A stretch of 64,000 nucleotides of DNA, taken from contig NZ_CP134152.1 in NCBI RefSeq assembly GCF_032164335.1, positions 1,922,001-1,986,000 of the forward strand, given 5' to 3'. The stretch comes from Winslowiella toletana (GTDB lineage: Bacteria; Pseudomonadota; Gammaproteobacteria; Enterobacterales; Enterobacteriaceae). Both the position numbers and the translations under genes were made by a program. Position 1 is the stretch's first letter; each line of letters starts with the position of its first letter. Below are positions 45,413 to 54,805 of the stretch, piece by piece. The notes beneath the pieces are model-generated. The model was not told the origin of the DNA and made no database searches. It was given only the letters and a program-made list of their open reading frames with translations.

Positions 45413-46459
45413 TCAGAGTTCTACCGACCAGTTAAGCGTCTCGCCAGCGAGGAATGGCACCAGCGTATCGTCGCCCAGCGGAATGCTGTCGGTGACGGTA
45501 AACGGCTTGCGCACCAGCTTGATGGTGCCTTCATTAAGCGGCAGGCCATAGAAGCGCGGGCCGTTTTCCGAGCAAAACGCCTCCAGATGTTGCAGGGCGT
45601 TCATCTCTTCAAATACCGTTGCGTATGCCGGTAGCGCAGTCGGCGCATTAAACACCCCGGCACAGCCACAGCTGGCTTCTTTGCGCTGGCGACTATGCGG
45701 GGCAGTATCGGTGCCGAGGAAGAAGCGGTCATTGCCGCTGGCGATAACCTGGCGCAGTGCTTCCTGATGTACATTACGTTTCAGAATCGGCAAGCAGTAA
45801 AGATGCGGGCGCACGCCGCCGACCAGCATATGGTTGCGGTTAAACATCAGGTGTTGTGGAGTGATGGTGGCAGCAATAAAGCGATTGCCTTCCTGCACAT
45901 AGGCGGCGGCTTCTTTCGTGGTGATATGCTCAAATACCACTTTCAGCTGTGGGAACTGCCGGCGCAGCGGCTCCATCACCGTGTCGATAAAGCGCGCTTC
46001 GCGATCAAAAATATCAATATGGGCATCGGTCACTTCGCCATGAATCAGTAACGGCATACCGATTTTCTGCATCCGGTCCAGTACCGTCGCGATGGCGGCA
46101 ATATTGGTAACGCCGTGGCTCGAATTGGTCGTGGCATGCGCCGGATAAAGTTTCGCGGCGGTAAATACGCCTTCGCTAAAACCCTTTTCCACTTCATCAG
46201 CATCAAGGGAATCCGTCAGATAACAGGTCATCAGCGGCGTGAAATCATGCCCGGCGGGTACGGCCGCGCGAATACGATCGCGATAGGCTATCGCGCTGGC
46301 GACGCTGGTAACCGGCGGAACCAGATTCGGCATCACGATTGCCCGACCGCACACCTCGCTGGTAAACGGCACCACGGTCTGCAGCATTTCATCATCACGC
46401 AGATGGATATGCCAGTCGTCAGGGCGGCGAATGAGTAATTGCTGGGGTTGTGCAGTCAT
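45413..46459 (-). CDS. pyrC: PyrC: dihydroorotase
   Basis: 348 residues, as in E. coli. The N-terminal [12 protein letters not shown] gives the HxH zinc ligands, [16 protein letters not shown] contains the Lys that is carboxylated and bridges the two zincs, and LIHGEVTD plus [10 protein letters not shown] give further His ligands. It closes N-carbamoyl-aspartate to dihydroorotate in pyrimidine synthesis. GGAGC lies before the ATG and is part of a leader hairpin (see 46470-46508). A PurR-like box overlaps the promoter. Confidence 0.97.
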   Translation of the reverse strand: MTAQPQQLLIRRPDDWHIHLRDDEMLQTVVPFTSEVCGRAIVMPNLVPPVTSVASAIAYRDRIRAAVPAGHDFTPLMTCYLTDSLDADEVEKGFSEGVFTAAKLYPAHATTNSSHGVTNIAAIATVLDRMQKIGMPLLIHGEVTDAHIDIFDREARFIDTVMEPLRRQFPQLKVVFEHITTKEAAAYVQEGNRFIAATITPQHLMFNRNHMLVGGVRPHLYCLPILKRNVHQEALRQVIASGNDRFFLGTDTAPHSRQRKEASCGCAGVFNAPTALPAYATVFEEMNALQHLEAFCSENGPRFYGLPLNEGTIKLVRKPFTVTDSIPLGDDTLVPFLAGETLNWSVEL

Positions 46460-46469
46460 CAGTTATGCT

Positions 46470-46508
46470 CCGGCTAAGAAGGGAATTCGTATGGCGGTTT
46501 TGAGCCGG
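46470..46508 (-). promoter_or_regulatory. pyrC leader with C-start-dependent hairpin that masks the ribosome site
   Basis: On the pyrC strand the -10 TATGCT (46520-46515) is followed by CCCCGG, then the leader. CCGGCT (46508-46503) is complementary to AGCCGG (46475-46470), which runs into the GGAG ribosome site. In E. coli pyrC, CTP-rich cells start at C and form this hairpin, while low CTP shifts the start to G and frees the site. The same design is visible here. Confidence 0.75.
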
Positions 46509-46527
46509 GGTCTAAGCATAGGGATAA

Positions 46528-46543
46528 AGGCAACCGATTGCAC
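46528..46543. promoter_or_regulatory. PurR-like operator of pyrC
   Basis: AGGCAACCGATTGCAC fits 11 of 16 positions of the PurR consensus, including the central CG. It overlaps the -35 to -10 spacer of the pyrC promoter; pyrC is a known PurR target in E. coli. Confidence 0.5.
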
Positions 46544-46562
46544 TTGCTTTGTGCTGCCAGAT

Positions 46563-46590
46563 AAAAAAAAGCCCCCGTTTTCACGAGGGC
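46563..46590 (-). terminator. Terminator after yceB
   Basis: Read leftward: GCCCTCGT, loop GAAA, ACGGGGGC (46590-46571, one T-G pair), then eight T (46570-46563). It ends yceB upstream of the pyrC promoter. Confidence 0.93.
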
Positions 46591-46596
46591 GGCGAG

Positions 46597-47160
46597 TTAC
46601 TGAGTAAAGGGTATCACCAGTTCTCCGGGTTTAACCTCAATACCCTGAGCAAATCGCTTCGCCAGCGACTCCGCTTTACTGCGGTCGCTGCTGAGGACAT
46701 AAGCTGGTTTTTGGTTAAAGTAGCTCTTCAGCGACTGATCGAGATACGGCGTCAGGGTTTTCATCACCGACTGCATTTTCTCCGGTTGCACCTGAGCATC
46801 AACGATCTGCATATCCTTCAGATAGATAGCGCCTTCTTCTTTGTTAAATACCGGCTGCGCTTTCATCGTCAGTTTCATATCGGCCTTTTGTGGGCCAAAC
46901 AGCGAAGTGATATCCACTTTTGCATTGCCGGTGAGGGTAATTTTATTCGGTTCTTCACGGCCAATCTGGCTGCTGAGATCGCTCAGCACAATATGCGCAT
47001 CAACCAGCCCGGCAACACCCAATTGTTTCTCATAATTGTTGTGCTTTTGCAGTGCCTGATTAATCTCTTGCTCGCTGATGGTGTATTGAGTTAGCTGGTT
47101 ACAGCCGGCAAGCAAACCGGCAAAAATCAGGGCAATTAGCCCAGGAAAAATTTTATTCAT
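46597..47160 (-). CDS. yceB: YceB: DUF1439 lipoprotein
   Basis: 187 residues (E. coli YceB 186). Signal peptide MNKIFPGLIALIFAGLLAGC has lipobox LLAGC with Cys20. The mature part starts NQLTQYTISEQEINQ and is strongly conserved with E. coli (SQIGREEPNKITLTG). It has the tubular lipid-binding (SMP-like) look, but its function is not known. The frame is open upstream to 47238, but only ATG 47160 gives the signal peptide and has a nearby GAGG. Confidence 0.93.
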   Translation of the reverse strand: MNKIFPGLIALIFAGLLAGCNQLTQYTISEQEINQALQKHNNYEKQLGVAGLVDAHIVLSDLSSQIGREEPNKITLTGNAKVDITSLFGPQKADMKLTMKAQPVFNKEEGAIYLKDMQIVDAQVQPEKMQSVMKTLTPYLDQSLKSYFNQKPAYVLSSDRSKAESLAKRFAQGIEVKPGELVIPFTQ

Positions 47161-47285
47161 CACTGTCCTCGATATTTTCGTCGCGCAAACTGCGGTAATA
47201 CTGGCGCATAGCTTGCCCTGGCGGGCAGCAAGAGTCACCAGGATATCACTTAAATCGGATAAGAAATTAGCAGAGAGAGCAGTGC

Positions 47286-47317
47286 AGAGAACTGAGCCTT
47301 TGGCGGCTCAGTTCTCT
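47286..47317. terminator. 13-bp hairpin after grxB
   Basis: AGAGAACTGAGCC (47286-47298), loop TTTGGC, GGCTCAGTTCTCT (47305-47317): a perfect 13-bp stem between grxB and yceB. There is no T-run on the grxB strand, so it may act as a stabiliser, attenuator or factor-dependent end. Confidence 0.6.
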
Positions 47318-47328
47318 GACCGAGGGGA

Positions 47329-47976
47329 TTAAATCGCTACTGAAGACAGCAGATTTATCTGTGTCTGTTTCGCCATATTGTCACGGTATTCTGCCACCCG
47401 CGTCGGATATTCCACGCCGGCCACCAGCGACAGTGAACGCAGTAATGGGAACAGGTGAATATCATCTTCCGACAGCTCGCCGTTGACCGCATTGGGTTTA
47501 ACGATAAGTTTATCCAGCTGACGCAGATCGTCGCTGATCTTTTTGATCAAGCCGGGTGAGTGCTGCTTCAGTTCTTCAAAGTTGCCGATGCTGGCCTGTT
47601 TTTTGTTTTTAAAATATGCCCGTGCTTCAGGCGTAGCAAACTCAGCAAAAGGCGCTTCGGCAATACGTGGCAACAGCAGTTTATTCACGTATTCATTAAC
47701 CTGACGCAGCCAGCTGGAGATGGCCGGATTAGTTTGTCCGGTGATCAACGGTTCACGATCTTTATTATCGATAAAGTGCACGATATCCATGCTTTCCGGC
47801 ATGCAGCTGCCATCCTCTTTTTGCAGGATGGGGGCCATTTTTTGCCCAATCAGACGTTTGGGCGTCTCTTCATCGTCATTGAGCATTACCACCAGTTCAA
47901 TCGGCAGATTTTTAAGGCCAAAAATCATGCGTGCTTTAACGCAGAATGGACAGTGCTCATAGATATACAGTTTCAT
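47329..47976 (-). CDS. grxB: GrxB: glutaredoxin 2
   Basis: 215 residues, as E. coli Grx2. The redox motif CPFC sits at residues 9-12 (MKLYIYEHCPFCVKAR), the N-terminal thioredoxin fold is followed by an all-helical GST-like domain, and MDIVHFIDNKD is conserved. It reduces protein disulfides and arsenate reductase with glutathione. AGGAGAGGG lies before ATG 47976. E. coli's mdtH, which separates grxB from rimJ, is absent here. Confidence 0.96.
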   Translation of the reverse strand: MKLYIYEHCPFCVKARMIFGLKNLPIELVVMLNDDEETPKRLIGQKMAPILQKEDGSCMPESMDIVHFIDNKDREPLITGQTNPAISSWLRQVNEYVNKLLLPRIAEAPFAEFATPEARAYFKNKKQASIGNFEELKQHSPGLIKKISDDLRQLDKLIVKPNAVNGELSEDDIHLFPLLRSLSLVAGVEYPTRVAEYRDNMAKQTQINLLSSVAI

Positions 47977-48358
47977 CAGACCCTCTCCTAAGAACATTGA
48001 CCGCAGCGTCTGCCGTTATCAATGTTTTGAATGTATTGAAGAAGTATGGGTCAGATTGCCGGAGAGGGCAAACCGGAGGCTGGCCGCCACTCAGTCAGGT
48101 ATCCCGGCCTTGCCACAGCGTTAAACAGCACTTGCCAATCGATGTTTTTCATCTTAATTGTGCAATTAGTGTCATGATTTCAGTGATTTCCACTGAAAAG
48201 TCATCACAATTGTCGTCAACAATTTACCATGAACAGAGATGGCGGTTATAGTGAAAGCAGGCTGGCAAAAATGGCGGATAGCTTGCGCTCTGTCTGAGGG
48301 TTTAGCCGTAGTGTGATTTTCAATCAATTTTTTATCGGCCATGGGTTTGGGAGATAAG
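47977..48358. other. Divergent control region between grxB and rimJ
   Basis: About 380 bases. It contains a nested palindrome at 48156-48211 (inner arms TTTCAGTG/CACTGAAA, outer arms AATTGTG/CACAATT). No gene is seen. This is where E. coli has mdtH; no remnant of mdtH was recognised. Confidence 0.5.
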
Positions 48359-48952
48359 ATGTTTGGCTATCGTTCTGCTGCGCCGAAAGTGCGCCTGACA
48401 ACTGACCGCTTAGTGGTACGTCTGGTCCACGAGCGGGATGCCTGGCGGCTGGCGGATTATTACGCGGAAAACCGCGCCTTTTTAAAACCCTGGGAGCCGG
48501 TTCGCGATGACAGCCACTGCTATCCTTCCGGCTGGCAAGCGCGACTGGGGCTGATTGCCGAAATGCATAAGCAGGGCAGCGCCTTCTATTTCATTATTTT
48601 AGATCCTGACGAGAATGAAGTGCGGGGTGTTGCCAATTTCAGTAATGTACTGCGCGGCTCATTTTACGCCTGCTATCTCGGTTATTCGCTGGGTGAGAAG
48701 TGGCAGGGGCAGGGAATGATGTTTGAGGCACTGCAGGCGGCGATACGCTATATGCAGCGCCAGCAGCGCATGCATCGTATTATGGCCAATTATATGCCGC
48801 ACAATGCACGCAGCGGCGATTTACTGGCACGGCTTGGCTTCCAGAAAGAGGGCTATGCCAAAGATTACCTGCTGATTGACGGTCGCTGGCAGGATCATGT
48901 GCTGACGTCGTTAACCGCGCCTGACTGGACAGTCGAGCGTCGCGGCCAATAA
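48359..48952 (+). CDS. rimJ: RimJ: N-acetyltransferase of ribosomal protein S5
   Basis: 197 residues (E. coli RimJ 194), GNAT fold. It matches E. coli from [20 protein letters not shown]; the acetyl-CoA loop is [17 protein letters not shown] and [21 protein letters not shown] is conserved. It acetylates the N-terminal Ala of S5. GGGAG about 6 bases before ATG 48359 sets the start; an in-frame ATG at 48341 overlaps that site. It is followed within 22 bases by yceH. Confidence 0.95.
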   Translation: MFGYRSAAPKVRLTTDRLVVRLVHERDAWRLADYYAENRAFLKPWEPVRDDSHCYPSGWQARLGLIAEMHKQGSAFYFIILDPDENEVRGVANFSNVLRGSFYACYLGYSLGEKWQGQGMMFEALQAAIRYMQRQQRMHRIMANYMPHNARSGDLLARLGFQKEGYAKDYLLIDGRWQDHVLTSLTAPDWTVERRGQ

Positions 48953-48974
48953 CAAACAGAGGTTGAACCCTGAT

Positions 48975-49628
48975 ATGAAAATCGTGCTGACGCCCGTCGA
49001 GGCTCGCGTGGTCGGTTGTCTGCTGGAAAAGCAGGTCACCACACCGGAACAATATCCGATGTCGCTGAACGGCGTGGTAAGCGCCTGTAATCAAAAGTCC
49101 AATCGCGAACCGGTGATGTCGCTAAGCGAAAATGCGGTGCAGGACACGCTGGATCTGCTGGTGAAAAAACATCAGCTCAGTACGCTAAGCGGCTTTGGCA
49201 ATCGGGTAGTGAAATATGAACAGCGCTTCTGCAACTCTGCCTTCGGCGATCTAAAACTGAGCAGTGCGGAAGTGGCGGTGGTTGCGACTTTATTGCTGCG
49301 CGGTGCCCAGACGCCGGGCGAATTACGTACCCGCAGTGGGCGTCTGCATGAGTTCGCCGATATGGCAGAAGTCGAGCAGACACTGGAGAAGTTACTCAGC
49401 CGGGAAGATGGCCCGTTTGTGGTGCGGCTGGCACGCGAGCCTGGCAAGCGTGAAAGTCGTTATATGCACCTGTTCAGCGGCGAAGTGAGCGAAACTGAAC
49501 TGGCAGAAGCCGGTTTGCCAGAGAGTGCTTACAGCGATGAGCTGGCCGCGCGCGTTGGGGTGCTGGAAAGCGAGGTGGCCACGCTGAAACTGCAGCTTGC
49601 CTCACTGTTGGCAGAAAAAGGAGCCTGA
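48975..49628 (+). CDS. yceH: YceH: UPF0502-family protein
   Basis: 217 residues (E. coli YceH 215), conserved throughout: [38 protein letters not shown] and [28 protein letters not shown]. It consists of two winged-helix-like domains; a short Leu-rich helix ([19 protein letters not shown]) ends it. Function unknown. ATG 48975 aligns with the E. coli start; an in-frame TTG at 48963 sits right on the GAGG and is less likely. It ends one base before mviM. Confidence 0.92.
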   Translation: MKIVLTPVEARVVGCLLEKQVTTPEQYPMSLNGVVSACNQKSNREPVMSLSENAVQDTLDLLVKKHQLSTLSGFGNRVVKYEQRFCNSAFGDLKLSSAEVAVVATLLLRGAQTPGELRTRSGRLHEFADMAEVEQTLEKLLSREDGPFVVRLAREPGKRESRYMHLFSGEVSETELAEAGLPESAYSDELAARVGVLESEVATLKLQLASLLAEKGA

Positions 49629-49629
49629 T

Positions 49630-50556
49630 ATGACATCGCAACTGCGGGTTGGCATCGTCGGGCTGGGCGGCATTGCTCAGAAGGCATGGTTGCCGGTGGT
49701 GACCAAAACCGACGGCTGGGCGTTAGCCGGGGCTTTCTCGCCGAATCAGCAAAAAGCCACGGCGATCTGTGACAGTTATCGCATGCCCTGTTATTCCAGC
49801 CTTGAACAACTGGCGGCGCAGTCAGATGCGGTGTTTGTTCACAGCAGTACGCCAACGCATTTTCATATTGTTGGTGAGTTACTGCGTGCCGGAGTGGATG
49901 TCTGCGTTGATAAACCGCTGGCGGAGACGTTAAGCGAGGCTGAACAGCTGGTGGAACTGGCGCAAAAGCGCGGCCGTAAGCTAATGGTGGCGTTTAATCG
50001 TCGTTTTGCGCCGCGTTATCTGCAACTGAAAGCACAGCTATCCGGCTGCGCATCGATTCGCATCGATAAACATCGCAGCAACAGTGTCGGGCCGCATGAT
50101 TTACGTTTCACCCTGCTGGACGACTATCTGCACGTGGTGGATACCGCGTTGTGGCTTGGCGGCGGCGTGGGGAGTCTGCGCGACGGCATTTTACAAACCA
50201 ATGATGCTGGCGAGATGCTGTATGCCGAGCACCATTTTGCAGTGGGTGACTGCCAGCTGACCACCAGCATGCATCGCCGTGCCGGTAGCCAGCGCGAATC
50301 GGTCATGGCGGTATGCGACGGCAGCGTTTACCAGATCAACGATATGCGTGACTGGCAGCAGGAAACTGACGGCAAGCTGCTGATCGATCCGATTCCGGGC
50401 TGGCAAACGACGCTGGCGCAGCGCGGATTCGAAGGCGCGGCGCGACATTTTATCGACTGCGCGAAAAATCAGACTATGCCGCAAACTTCCGGCGAACAGG
50501 CTTTAATGGCGCAGCGGGTGGTGGAAAAACTGTGGCGTGAAGCAGACAAAGAATAA
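49630..50556 (+). CDS. mviM: MviM: Gfo/Idh/MocA-family oxidoreductase
   Basis: 308 residues (E. coli MviM 307). Rossmann N-terminus LRVGIVGLGGIAQKAWLPV and the family motif VDVCVDKPLAETLSEAEQLV (containing the DKP/EKP signature) are followed by an alpha/beta C-terminal domain. It is a predicted NAD(P)-dependent sugar or cyclitol dehydrogenase, substrate unknown; a separate AAGGAG serves ATG 49630. It lies in an operon with rimJ-yceH and precedes murJ by 130 bases, as in E. coli. Confidence 0.93.
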   Translation: MTSQLRVGIVGLGGIAQKAWLPVVTKTDGWALAGAFSPNQQKATAICDSYRMPCYSSLEQLAAQSDAVFVHSSTPTHFHIVGELLRAGVDVCVDKPLAETLSEAEQLVELAQKRGRKLMVAFNRRFAPRYLQLKAQLSGCASIRIDKHRSNSVGPHDLRFTLLDDYLHVVDTALWLGGGVGSLRDGILQTNDAGEMLYAEHHFAVGDCQLTTSMHRRAGSQRESVMAVCDGSVYQINDMRDWQQETDGKLLIDPIPGWQTTLAQRGFEGAARHFIDCAKNQTMPQTSGEQALMAQRVVEKLWREADKE

Positions 50557-50686
50557 TCCGTTGTAACAAACGTTTGTGGTTATTTCCCTGCGTACCAGTA
50601 GACTAGCCGCTGTTTATCGGGCGAGGGCCTCTCGCTCAGGCGGTTACTTACCGGACTTTCTTTATTTTCAGGAATTGCAGTAAACC

Positions 50687-52225
50687 ATGAACCTGTTGAA
50701 ATCGCTGGCTGCGGTCAGCTCGATGACTATGTTTTCGCGCGTATTAGGTTTTGCCCGCGATGCGATTGTGGCGCGGGTATTTGGTGCCGGAATGGCCACC
50801 GATGCCTTTTTTGTCGCGTTTAAACTGCCCAATCTGTTACGGCGTATTTTTGCCGAAGGGGCATTCTCGCAGGCGTTTGTGCCGATCCTCGCTGAATACA
50901 AAAGCAAGCAGGGTGAAGAGGCTACCCGGGTGTTTGTCGCGTATGTCGCGGGATTACTGACGCTGGTACTGGCGGTGGTGACCTTTATCGGCATGATTGC
51001 TGCGCCCTGGGTGATTCTGGTCACGGCCCCCGGTTTTGCCGATACCGCCGATAAATTTAACTTAACGTCCTCGTTACTGCGGATTACGTTTCCCTATATC
51101 TTACTCATTTCGCTGGCGTCACTTGCCGGGGCGATTCTCAATACCTGGAACCGTTTTTCAGTGCCGGCGTTTGCGCCGACGTTACTTAACGTCAGTATGA
51201 TTGGGTTTGCCGTATTTGCTGCGCCTCACTTTAATCCGCCGGTGCTGGCACTGGCGTGGGCGGTGGTGGTGGGCGGCGTGTTGCAGCTGGGATATCAGCT
51301 GCCGCATCTGAAGAAAATTGGCATGCTGGTGATGCCGCGCCTTAATCTGAAAGACGCTGGCGTCTGGCGGGTGATGCGTCAAATGGGACCGGCAATTCTT
51401 GGCGTTTCCGTCAGCCAGATCTCGCTGATTATCAACACCATTTTTGCTTCCTTCCTGGTATCAGGTTCGGTGTCGTGGATGTATTACGCCGACCGCCTGA
51501 TGGAGTTTCCTTCTGGGGTGCTGGGCGTGGCGTTAGGCACTATTCTGTTGCCATCGCTGGCGAAAAGCTTCTCCAGTGGTAATCACGATGAGTATTCACG
51601 CCTGATGGACTGGGGCTTGCGCCTCTGCTTTCTGCTGGCGCTGCCAAGCGCAGTGGCCCTCGGCATTCTGGCGAAACCGCTAACGGTTGCGCTGTTCCAG
51701 TACGGTAAATTCACCGCCTTTGATGCTTTGATGACCCAGCAGGCACTGATTGCTTATTCCGTCGGCCTGATGGGATTAATTGTCGTTAAGGTGCTGGCAC
51801 CGGGTTTCTACTCGCGGCAGGATATCAAGACGCCGGTTAAGATTGCCATTGTTACGCTGGTGATCACCCAGCTGATGAACCTGGCGTTTATCGGCCCGCT
51901 TAAACATGCGGGCCTGGCGCTGTCGATTGGCCTGGCGGCCTGTCTGAATGCGTCTCTGCTCTACTGGCAGTTGCGCAAGCAAAAGATCTTCCACCCGCAG
52001 CCGGGCTGGTTTAGCTTTTTACTGCGGTTGTTAATTGCCGTGCTGGTGATGGCGGCGGCGCTGGTCGGGATGAACCTGCTGATGCCGGCATGGGATATTG
52101 GCAATATGGCCTGGCGGCTGGCGCGGCTGGCGGCAGTGTGTGCCGTCGGTGGTGGTGTTTACTTCCTGATGCTCGGACTGATGGGCTTTCGCCCGCGTGA
52201 TTTTGCCCGCCGGACGGTGGCCTGA
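50687..52225 (+). CDS. murJ: MurJ: lipid II flippase
   Basis: 512 residues (E. coli MurJ 511), 14 spans of the MOP/MATE-like fold. Conserved: [21 protein letters not shown] (with Arg in span 1), [25 protein letters not shown] in loop 1 and [26 protein letters not shown] mid-protein. It moves lipid II across the inner membrane and is essential. A 130-base gap to mviM probably holds its own promoter. A GC-rich hairpin at 52248-52275 follows. Confidence 0.96.
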   Translation: MNLLKSLAAVSSMTMFSRVLGFARDAIVARVFGAGMATDAFFVAFKLPNLLRRIFAEGAFSQAFVPILAEYKSKQGEEATRVFVAYVAGLLTLVLAVVTFIGMIAAPWVILVTAPGFADTADKFNLTSSLLRITFPYILLISLASLAGAILNTWNRFSVPAFAPTLLNVSMIGFAVFAAPHFNPPVLALAWAVVVGGVLQLGYQLPHLKKIGMLVMPRLNLKDAGVWRVMRQMGPAILGVSVSQISLIINTIFASFLVSGSVSWMYYADRLMEFPSGVLGVALGTILLPSLAKSFSSGNHDEYSRLMDWGLRLCFLLALPSAVALGILAKPLTVALFQYGKFTAFDALMTQQALIAYSVGLMGLIVVKVLAPGFYSRQDIKTPVKIAIVTLVITQLMNLAFIGPLKHAGLALSIGLAACLNASLLYWQLRKQKIFHPQPGWFSFLLRLLIAVLVMAAALVGMNLLMPAWDIGNMAWRLARLAAVCAVGGGVYFLMLGLMGFRPRDFARRTVA

Positions 52226-52247
52226 TCACGCCAGAGGCAAATTGCCG

Positions 52248-52291
52248 GCAGGCGCGGTGAGGTCGCCGCGCCTGCATAGCGGAATTTTTTT
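52248..52291. terminator. Hairpin between murJ and flgN
   Basis: GCAGGCGCGG (52248-52257), 8-base loop, CCGCGCCTGC (52266-52275), then ATAGCGGAA and seven T. The stem is strong but the T-run is displaced; murJ and flgN converge here. Confidence 0.65.
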
Positions 52292-52328
52292 ACGGGAGCT
52301 GTTATCGGCTTTCGTGCTGGCTGGGGGT

Positions 52329-52757
52329 TCAGATTTTACGGCGGCCAAAAGGGCTCAACGTCTGTCCATCCGGGCCATAAAACGCCTGTGACTGGTGAGG
52401 TTTCAACAGCGCGAGCGCCTGCTCATTGTAGGCTATTTGCTGGTTGAGCAGCAGGCCGCTGTGCTGATTGGTGTTATGCAATTTCACGGTGCGCTGCTGG
52501 ATGGTCTCCCAGCGCTCGGCCAGTGCCGCCTGAGCAGGATAGGGCGCAGATAAGTCAGCCTGTTTTTCTGCCTGACGCCGCATTTCATCAAGGTAGCTCA
52601 GGGTGTTCAGTAACGAACTTTTATCTTCGGTAATTTGCTGAAGTAGGTTGCTGTTGAGCTGACCGGCAGAGAGCTGCTGCTGCTCGGCGTCCATGACTTT
52701 CGCCAGTGACGAAAGCACTTCCAGCATTTTATCCAGTGCGGTCAGTAATGCGTTCAT
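52329..52757 (-). CDS. flgN: FlgN: chaperone for hook-junction proteins FlgK and FlgL
   Basis: 142 residues (E. coli FlgN 138), all-helical with Gln/Leu-rich coiled-coil segments (LEVLSSLAKVMDAEQQQLSA, ALAERWETIQQRTVKLHNTN) and the family's NQQIAYNEQALALLKP segment. It binds FlgK and FlgL before export, and in Salmonella it also raises flgM translation. It is the second gene after flgM, 5 bases apart, both read from the sigma28 promoter at 53124-53150. Confidence 0.93.
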   Translation of the reverse strand: MNALLTALDKMLEVLSSLAKVMDAEQQQLSAGQLNSNLLQQITEDKSSLLNTLSYLDEMRRQAEKQADLSAPYPAQAALAERWETIQQRTVKLHNTNQHSGLLLNQQIAYNEQALALLKPHQSQAFYGPDGQTLSPFGRRKI

Positions 52758-52762
52758 AACGG

Positions 52763-53062
52763 TTATTTTCTCTGCAGATCGTCTTTGGTTTGCTGGATCA
52801 GCGCATCGGCAATTTTACTGCTGTCCATTTTCAGTTCGCCGTTGCGAATGGCCGTTTTCAACTGCTCAACGCGGGCAACGTTAATGTCTTCGCTGCCTGG
52901 CTTCATCAGTTGAGACTGGGCGTCGCTGAGTTTCACCTGAGTGCCGGCTTCGCTGGTTTTGACCATTTCGCTTGGGCGCAGTTTGCTGATGCCAGCGTCG
53001 TGAGTTTCACGTGGCTGGACAGTGCTGACCGGGTTAACTGCTTGCGTTCTGTCGATGCTCAT
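52763..53062 (-). CDS. flgM: FlgM: anti-sigma28 factor
   Basis: 99 residues (E. coli FlgM 97). The disordered N-terminal half ([20 protein letters not shown]) and the FliA-binding C-terminal helices ([20 protein letters not shown] and [14 protein letters not shown]) are intact. It holds FliA until the hook is complete and FlgM is exported. It is expressed from a FliA-type promoter 62 bases upstream, a feedback arrangement. Confidence 0.95.
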   Translation of the reverse strand: MSIDRTQAVNPVSTVQPRETHDAGISKLRPSEMVKTSEAGTQVKLSDAQSQLMKPGSEDINVARVEQLKTAIRNGELKMDSSKIADALIQQTKDDLQRK

Positions 53063-53123
53063 AATCTGACTCCTGTGGGTTCAGGCGAAATATTTTCTAA
53101 TAATACTCTGTATGTTAATTTTA

Positions 53124-53150
53124 TTATCGGCAGATAAAGCACCGGCTTTA
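53124..53150 (-). promoter_or_regulatory. Sigma28 (FliA) promoter of flgMN
   Basis: On the minus strand: TAAA (53150-53147), 15-base spacer, GCCGATAA (53131-53124). Both elements match the FliA consensus exactly. It serves flgM-flgN as a late flagellar promoter. Confidence 0.95.
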
Positions 53151-53155
53151 GGGGT

Positions 53156-53815
53156 TTATAACGTTATCAGAACATTCCCATCAGCAGCGACTTTCCCGTT
53201 AACTATCTGACCATTTCCCATCCTGACGCGTACCGACTGCGCAACGACAGCATTATTGAGCGCGCGTCCTTCGCCGCTGGCATTAAAGCCTTCTCCCTGC
53301 GCAATGACCATCACATTCTGCCCGGCTTTAACTCGCCATGGCTGGCGCACCATCGATAGCGTAACCGCTTGTCCCGGCGGGATATCGCGCACGCTGATGG
53401 CGTTAATCGCTTGCTGTGGATTGAGCACTGCACGTGCTGGCAGGGTATCAAGACGGCCGCGCATTAACTGAAGATCGGCACTGGCTAACGTGGTTCCCCG
53501 CGTGACCTGACGTGCTGCCACTACGTACTGGCCGCTGACCTGCACCTGCACCTGTAAATAACGGCGCTGCTGGCCACAATTGGCCGCCACGCTGATATTG
53601 CCCCACGGGCGGCTGTTGCCCGGCAACGAAAAGTGCGGGGTTTCACAGGGTGGCCACTGTGCGGCAGGGGTGCGAAGCACCACTTGCATACTGTCAGCAT
53701 GTTGTGCATCGCGTGCTTTGAAAAACTGATTTAGCTGCGCGGTTAAATCCGCAGCCGGTGTCTGAAGGCTGAACAGGCCGAACAAGCCCACCAGCAGAGG
53801 CGTTGCGCTACGCAT
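53156..53815 (-). CDS. flgA: FlgA: periplasmic P-ring chaperone
   Basis: 219 residues, the same as E. coli FlgA. Signal peptide [22 protein letters not shown], then a SAF-like C-terminal domain ([20 protein letters not shown] ... [23 protein letters not shown]). It helps FlgI assemble into the P ring around the rod. GGGGAG about 6 bases before ATG 53815 sets the start; an upstream frame to 53908 lacks support. Divergent from flgB. Confidence 0.93.
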   Translation of the reverse strand: MRSATPLLVGLFGLFSLQTPAADLTAQLNQFFKARDAQHADSMQVVLRTPAAQWPPCETPHFSLPGNSRPWGNISVAANCGQQRRYLQVQVQVSGQYVVAARQVTRGTTLASADLQLMRGRLDTLPARAVLNPQQAINAISVRDIPPGQAVTLSMVRQPWRVKAGQNVMVIAQGEGFNASGEGRALNNAVVAQSVRVRMGNGQIVNGKVAADGNVLITL

Positions 53816-53971
53816 TATCCGCTCCCCATTTCCCAATATGGCACTGATTCTACTCGCCTGCGCATTAGCCCAAGCCGGAATATAGCGACGCTTTTTAGCG
53901 CTATTCATTCGATAGCCCTTCCCCTTGCGCGCTTATCCTGTCCGCTCGAAATTCTCACTTGCGGAGGAAAC

Positions 53972-54385
53972 ATGCTCGACAAACTGGACGCGGCTCTGCG
54001 TTTTGGCACCGAAGCGTTAAACCTGCGGGCCCAGCGTCAGGAGATCCTGGCGTCCAACATCGCCAACGCCGACACGCCTGGCTATCAGGCGCGTGATATT
54101 GATTTTTCCAGCGAACTGAAACGTGCGCTTGAACAGGGTCGTGCGCAGGGTTCAGGACTGTCGCTGGCGCTGACGTCGGCACGTCATATTCCGGTGCAGA
54201 ATCTGCAACCGCCTTCACTCGATCTGATGTACCGCATTCCTGACCAGCCCGCGATGGATGGCAATACGGTGGATATGGACCGTGAACGTACACAGTTTGC
54301 AGACAACAGCCTGAAATACCAGACCGATCTGACGCTTATCAGCGGCCAGATTAAAGGGATGATGAACGTCCTTCAGGGGCAATAA
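53972..54385 (+). CDS. flgB: FlgB: proximal rod protein
   Basis: 137 residues (E. coli 138). N-terminal rod/hook helix region [28 protein letters not shown] with the ANADTPGY signature of axial proteins; the C-terminal helix [18 protein letters not shown] is also typical. No signal peptide: exported by the flagellar type III machine. GGAGG lies 5 bases before the ATG. First gene of the flgBCDEFGHIJ operon; the 156-base gap to flgA is expected to hold FlhDC-dependent divergent promoters, which I could not mark. Confidence 0.95.
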   Translation: MLDKLDAALRFGTEALNLRAQRQEILASNIANADTPGYQARDIDFSSELKRALEQGRAQGSGLSLALTSARHIPVQNLQPPSLDLMYRIPDQPAMDGNTVDMDRERTQFADNSLKYQTDLTLISGQIKGMMNVLQGQ

Positions 54386-54388
54386 GTT

Positions 54389-54793
54389 ATGGCACTTCTC
54401 AATATTTTTGATATCGCCGGTTCGGCGATGGCGGCACAGTCACAGCGCATGAACGTCAGTGCCAGCAACCTTGCCAACGCCGATAGCGTTACCGGTCCGG
54501 ATGGACAGCCCTATGTGGCGAAGCAGGTGGTTTTTCAGGTTAACGCGGCACCCGGTCAGGCGACCGGCGGTGTGAAAGTGGCGCAGGTGATTGACGATCC
54601 GACGCCAGCCAAACTGGTGTATCAGCCCGGCAACCCGATGGCTGATGCCAGGGGCTACGTCAGGATGCCCAACGTCGACGTGGTAGGCGAAACGGTTAAT
54701 ACCTTGTCTGCCTCGCGCAGCTACCAGGCCAATGTCGAAGTCCTCAACACCGTCAAATCGATGATGATGAAAACGCTGACCATGGGTCAATAA
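54389..54793 (+). CDS. flgC: FlgC: proximal rod protein
   Basis: 134 residues, the same as E. coli FlgC. N-terminal axial helix ([25 protein letters not shown]), a short middle domain and the C-terminal [21 protein letters not shown]. It is part of the rod above the MS ring with FlgB, FlgF and FlgG. It lies 3 bases after flgB and 12 before flgD. Confidence 0.96.
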   Translation: MALLNIFDIAGSAMAAQSQRMNVSASNLANADSVTGPDGQPYVAKQVVFQVNAAPGQATGGVKVAQVIDDPTPAKLVYQPGNPMADARGYVRMPNVDVVGETVNTLSASRSYQANVEVLNTVKSMMMKTLTMGQ

Positions 54794-54805
54794 CGGAGAA
54801 GCGCA

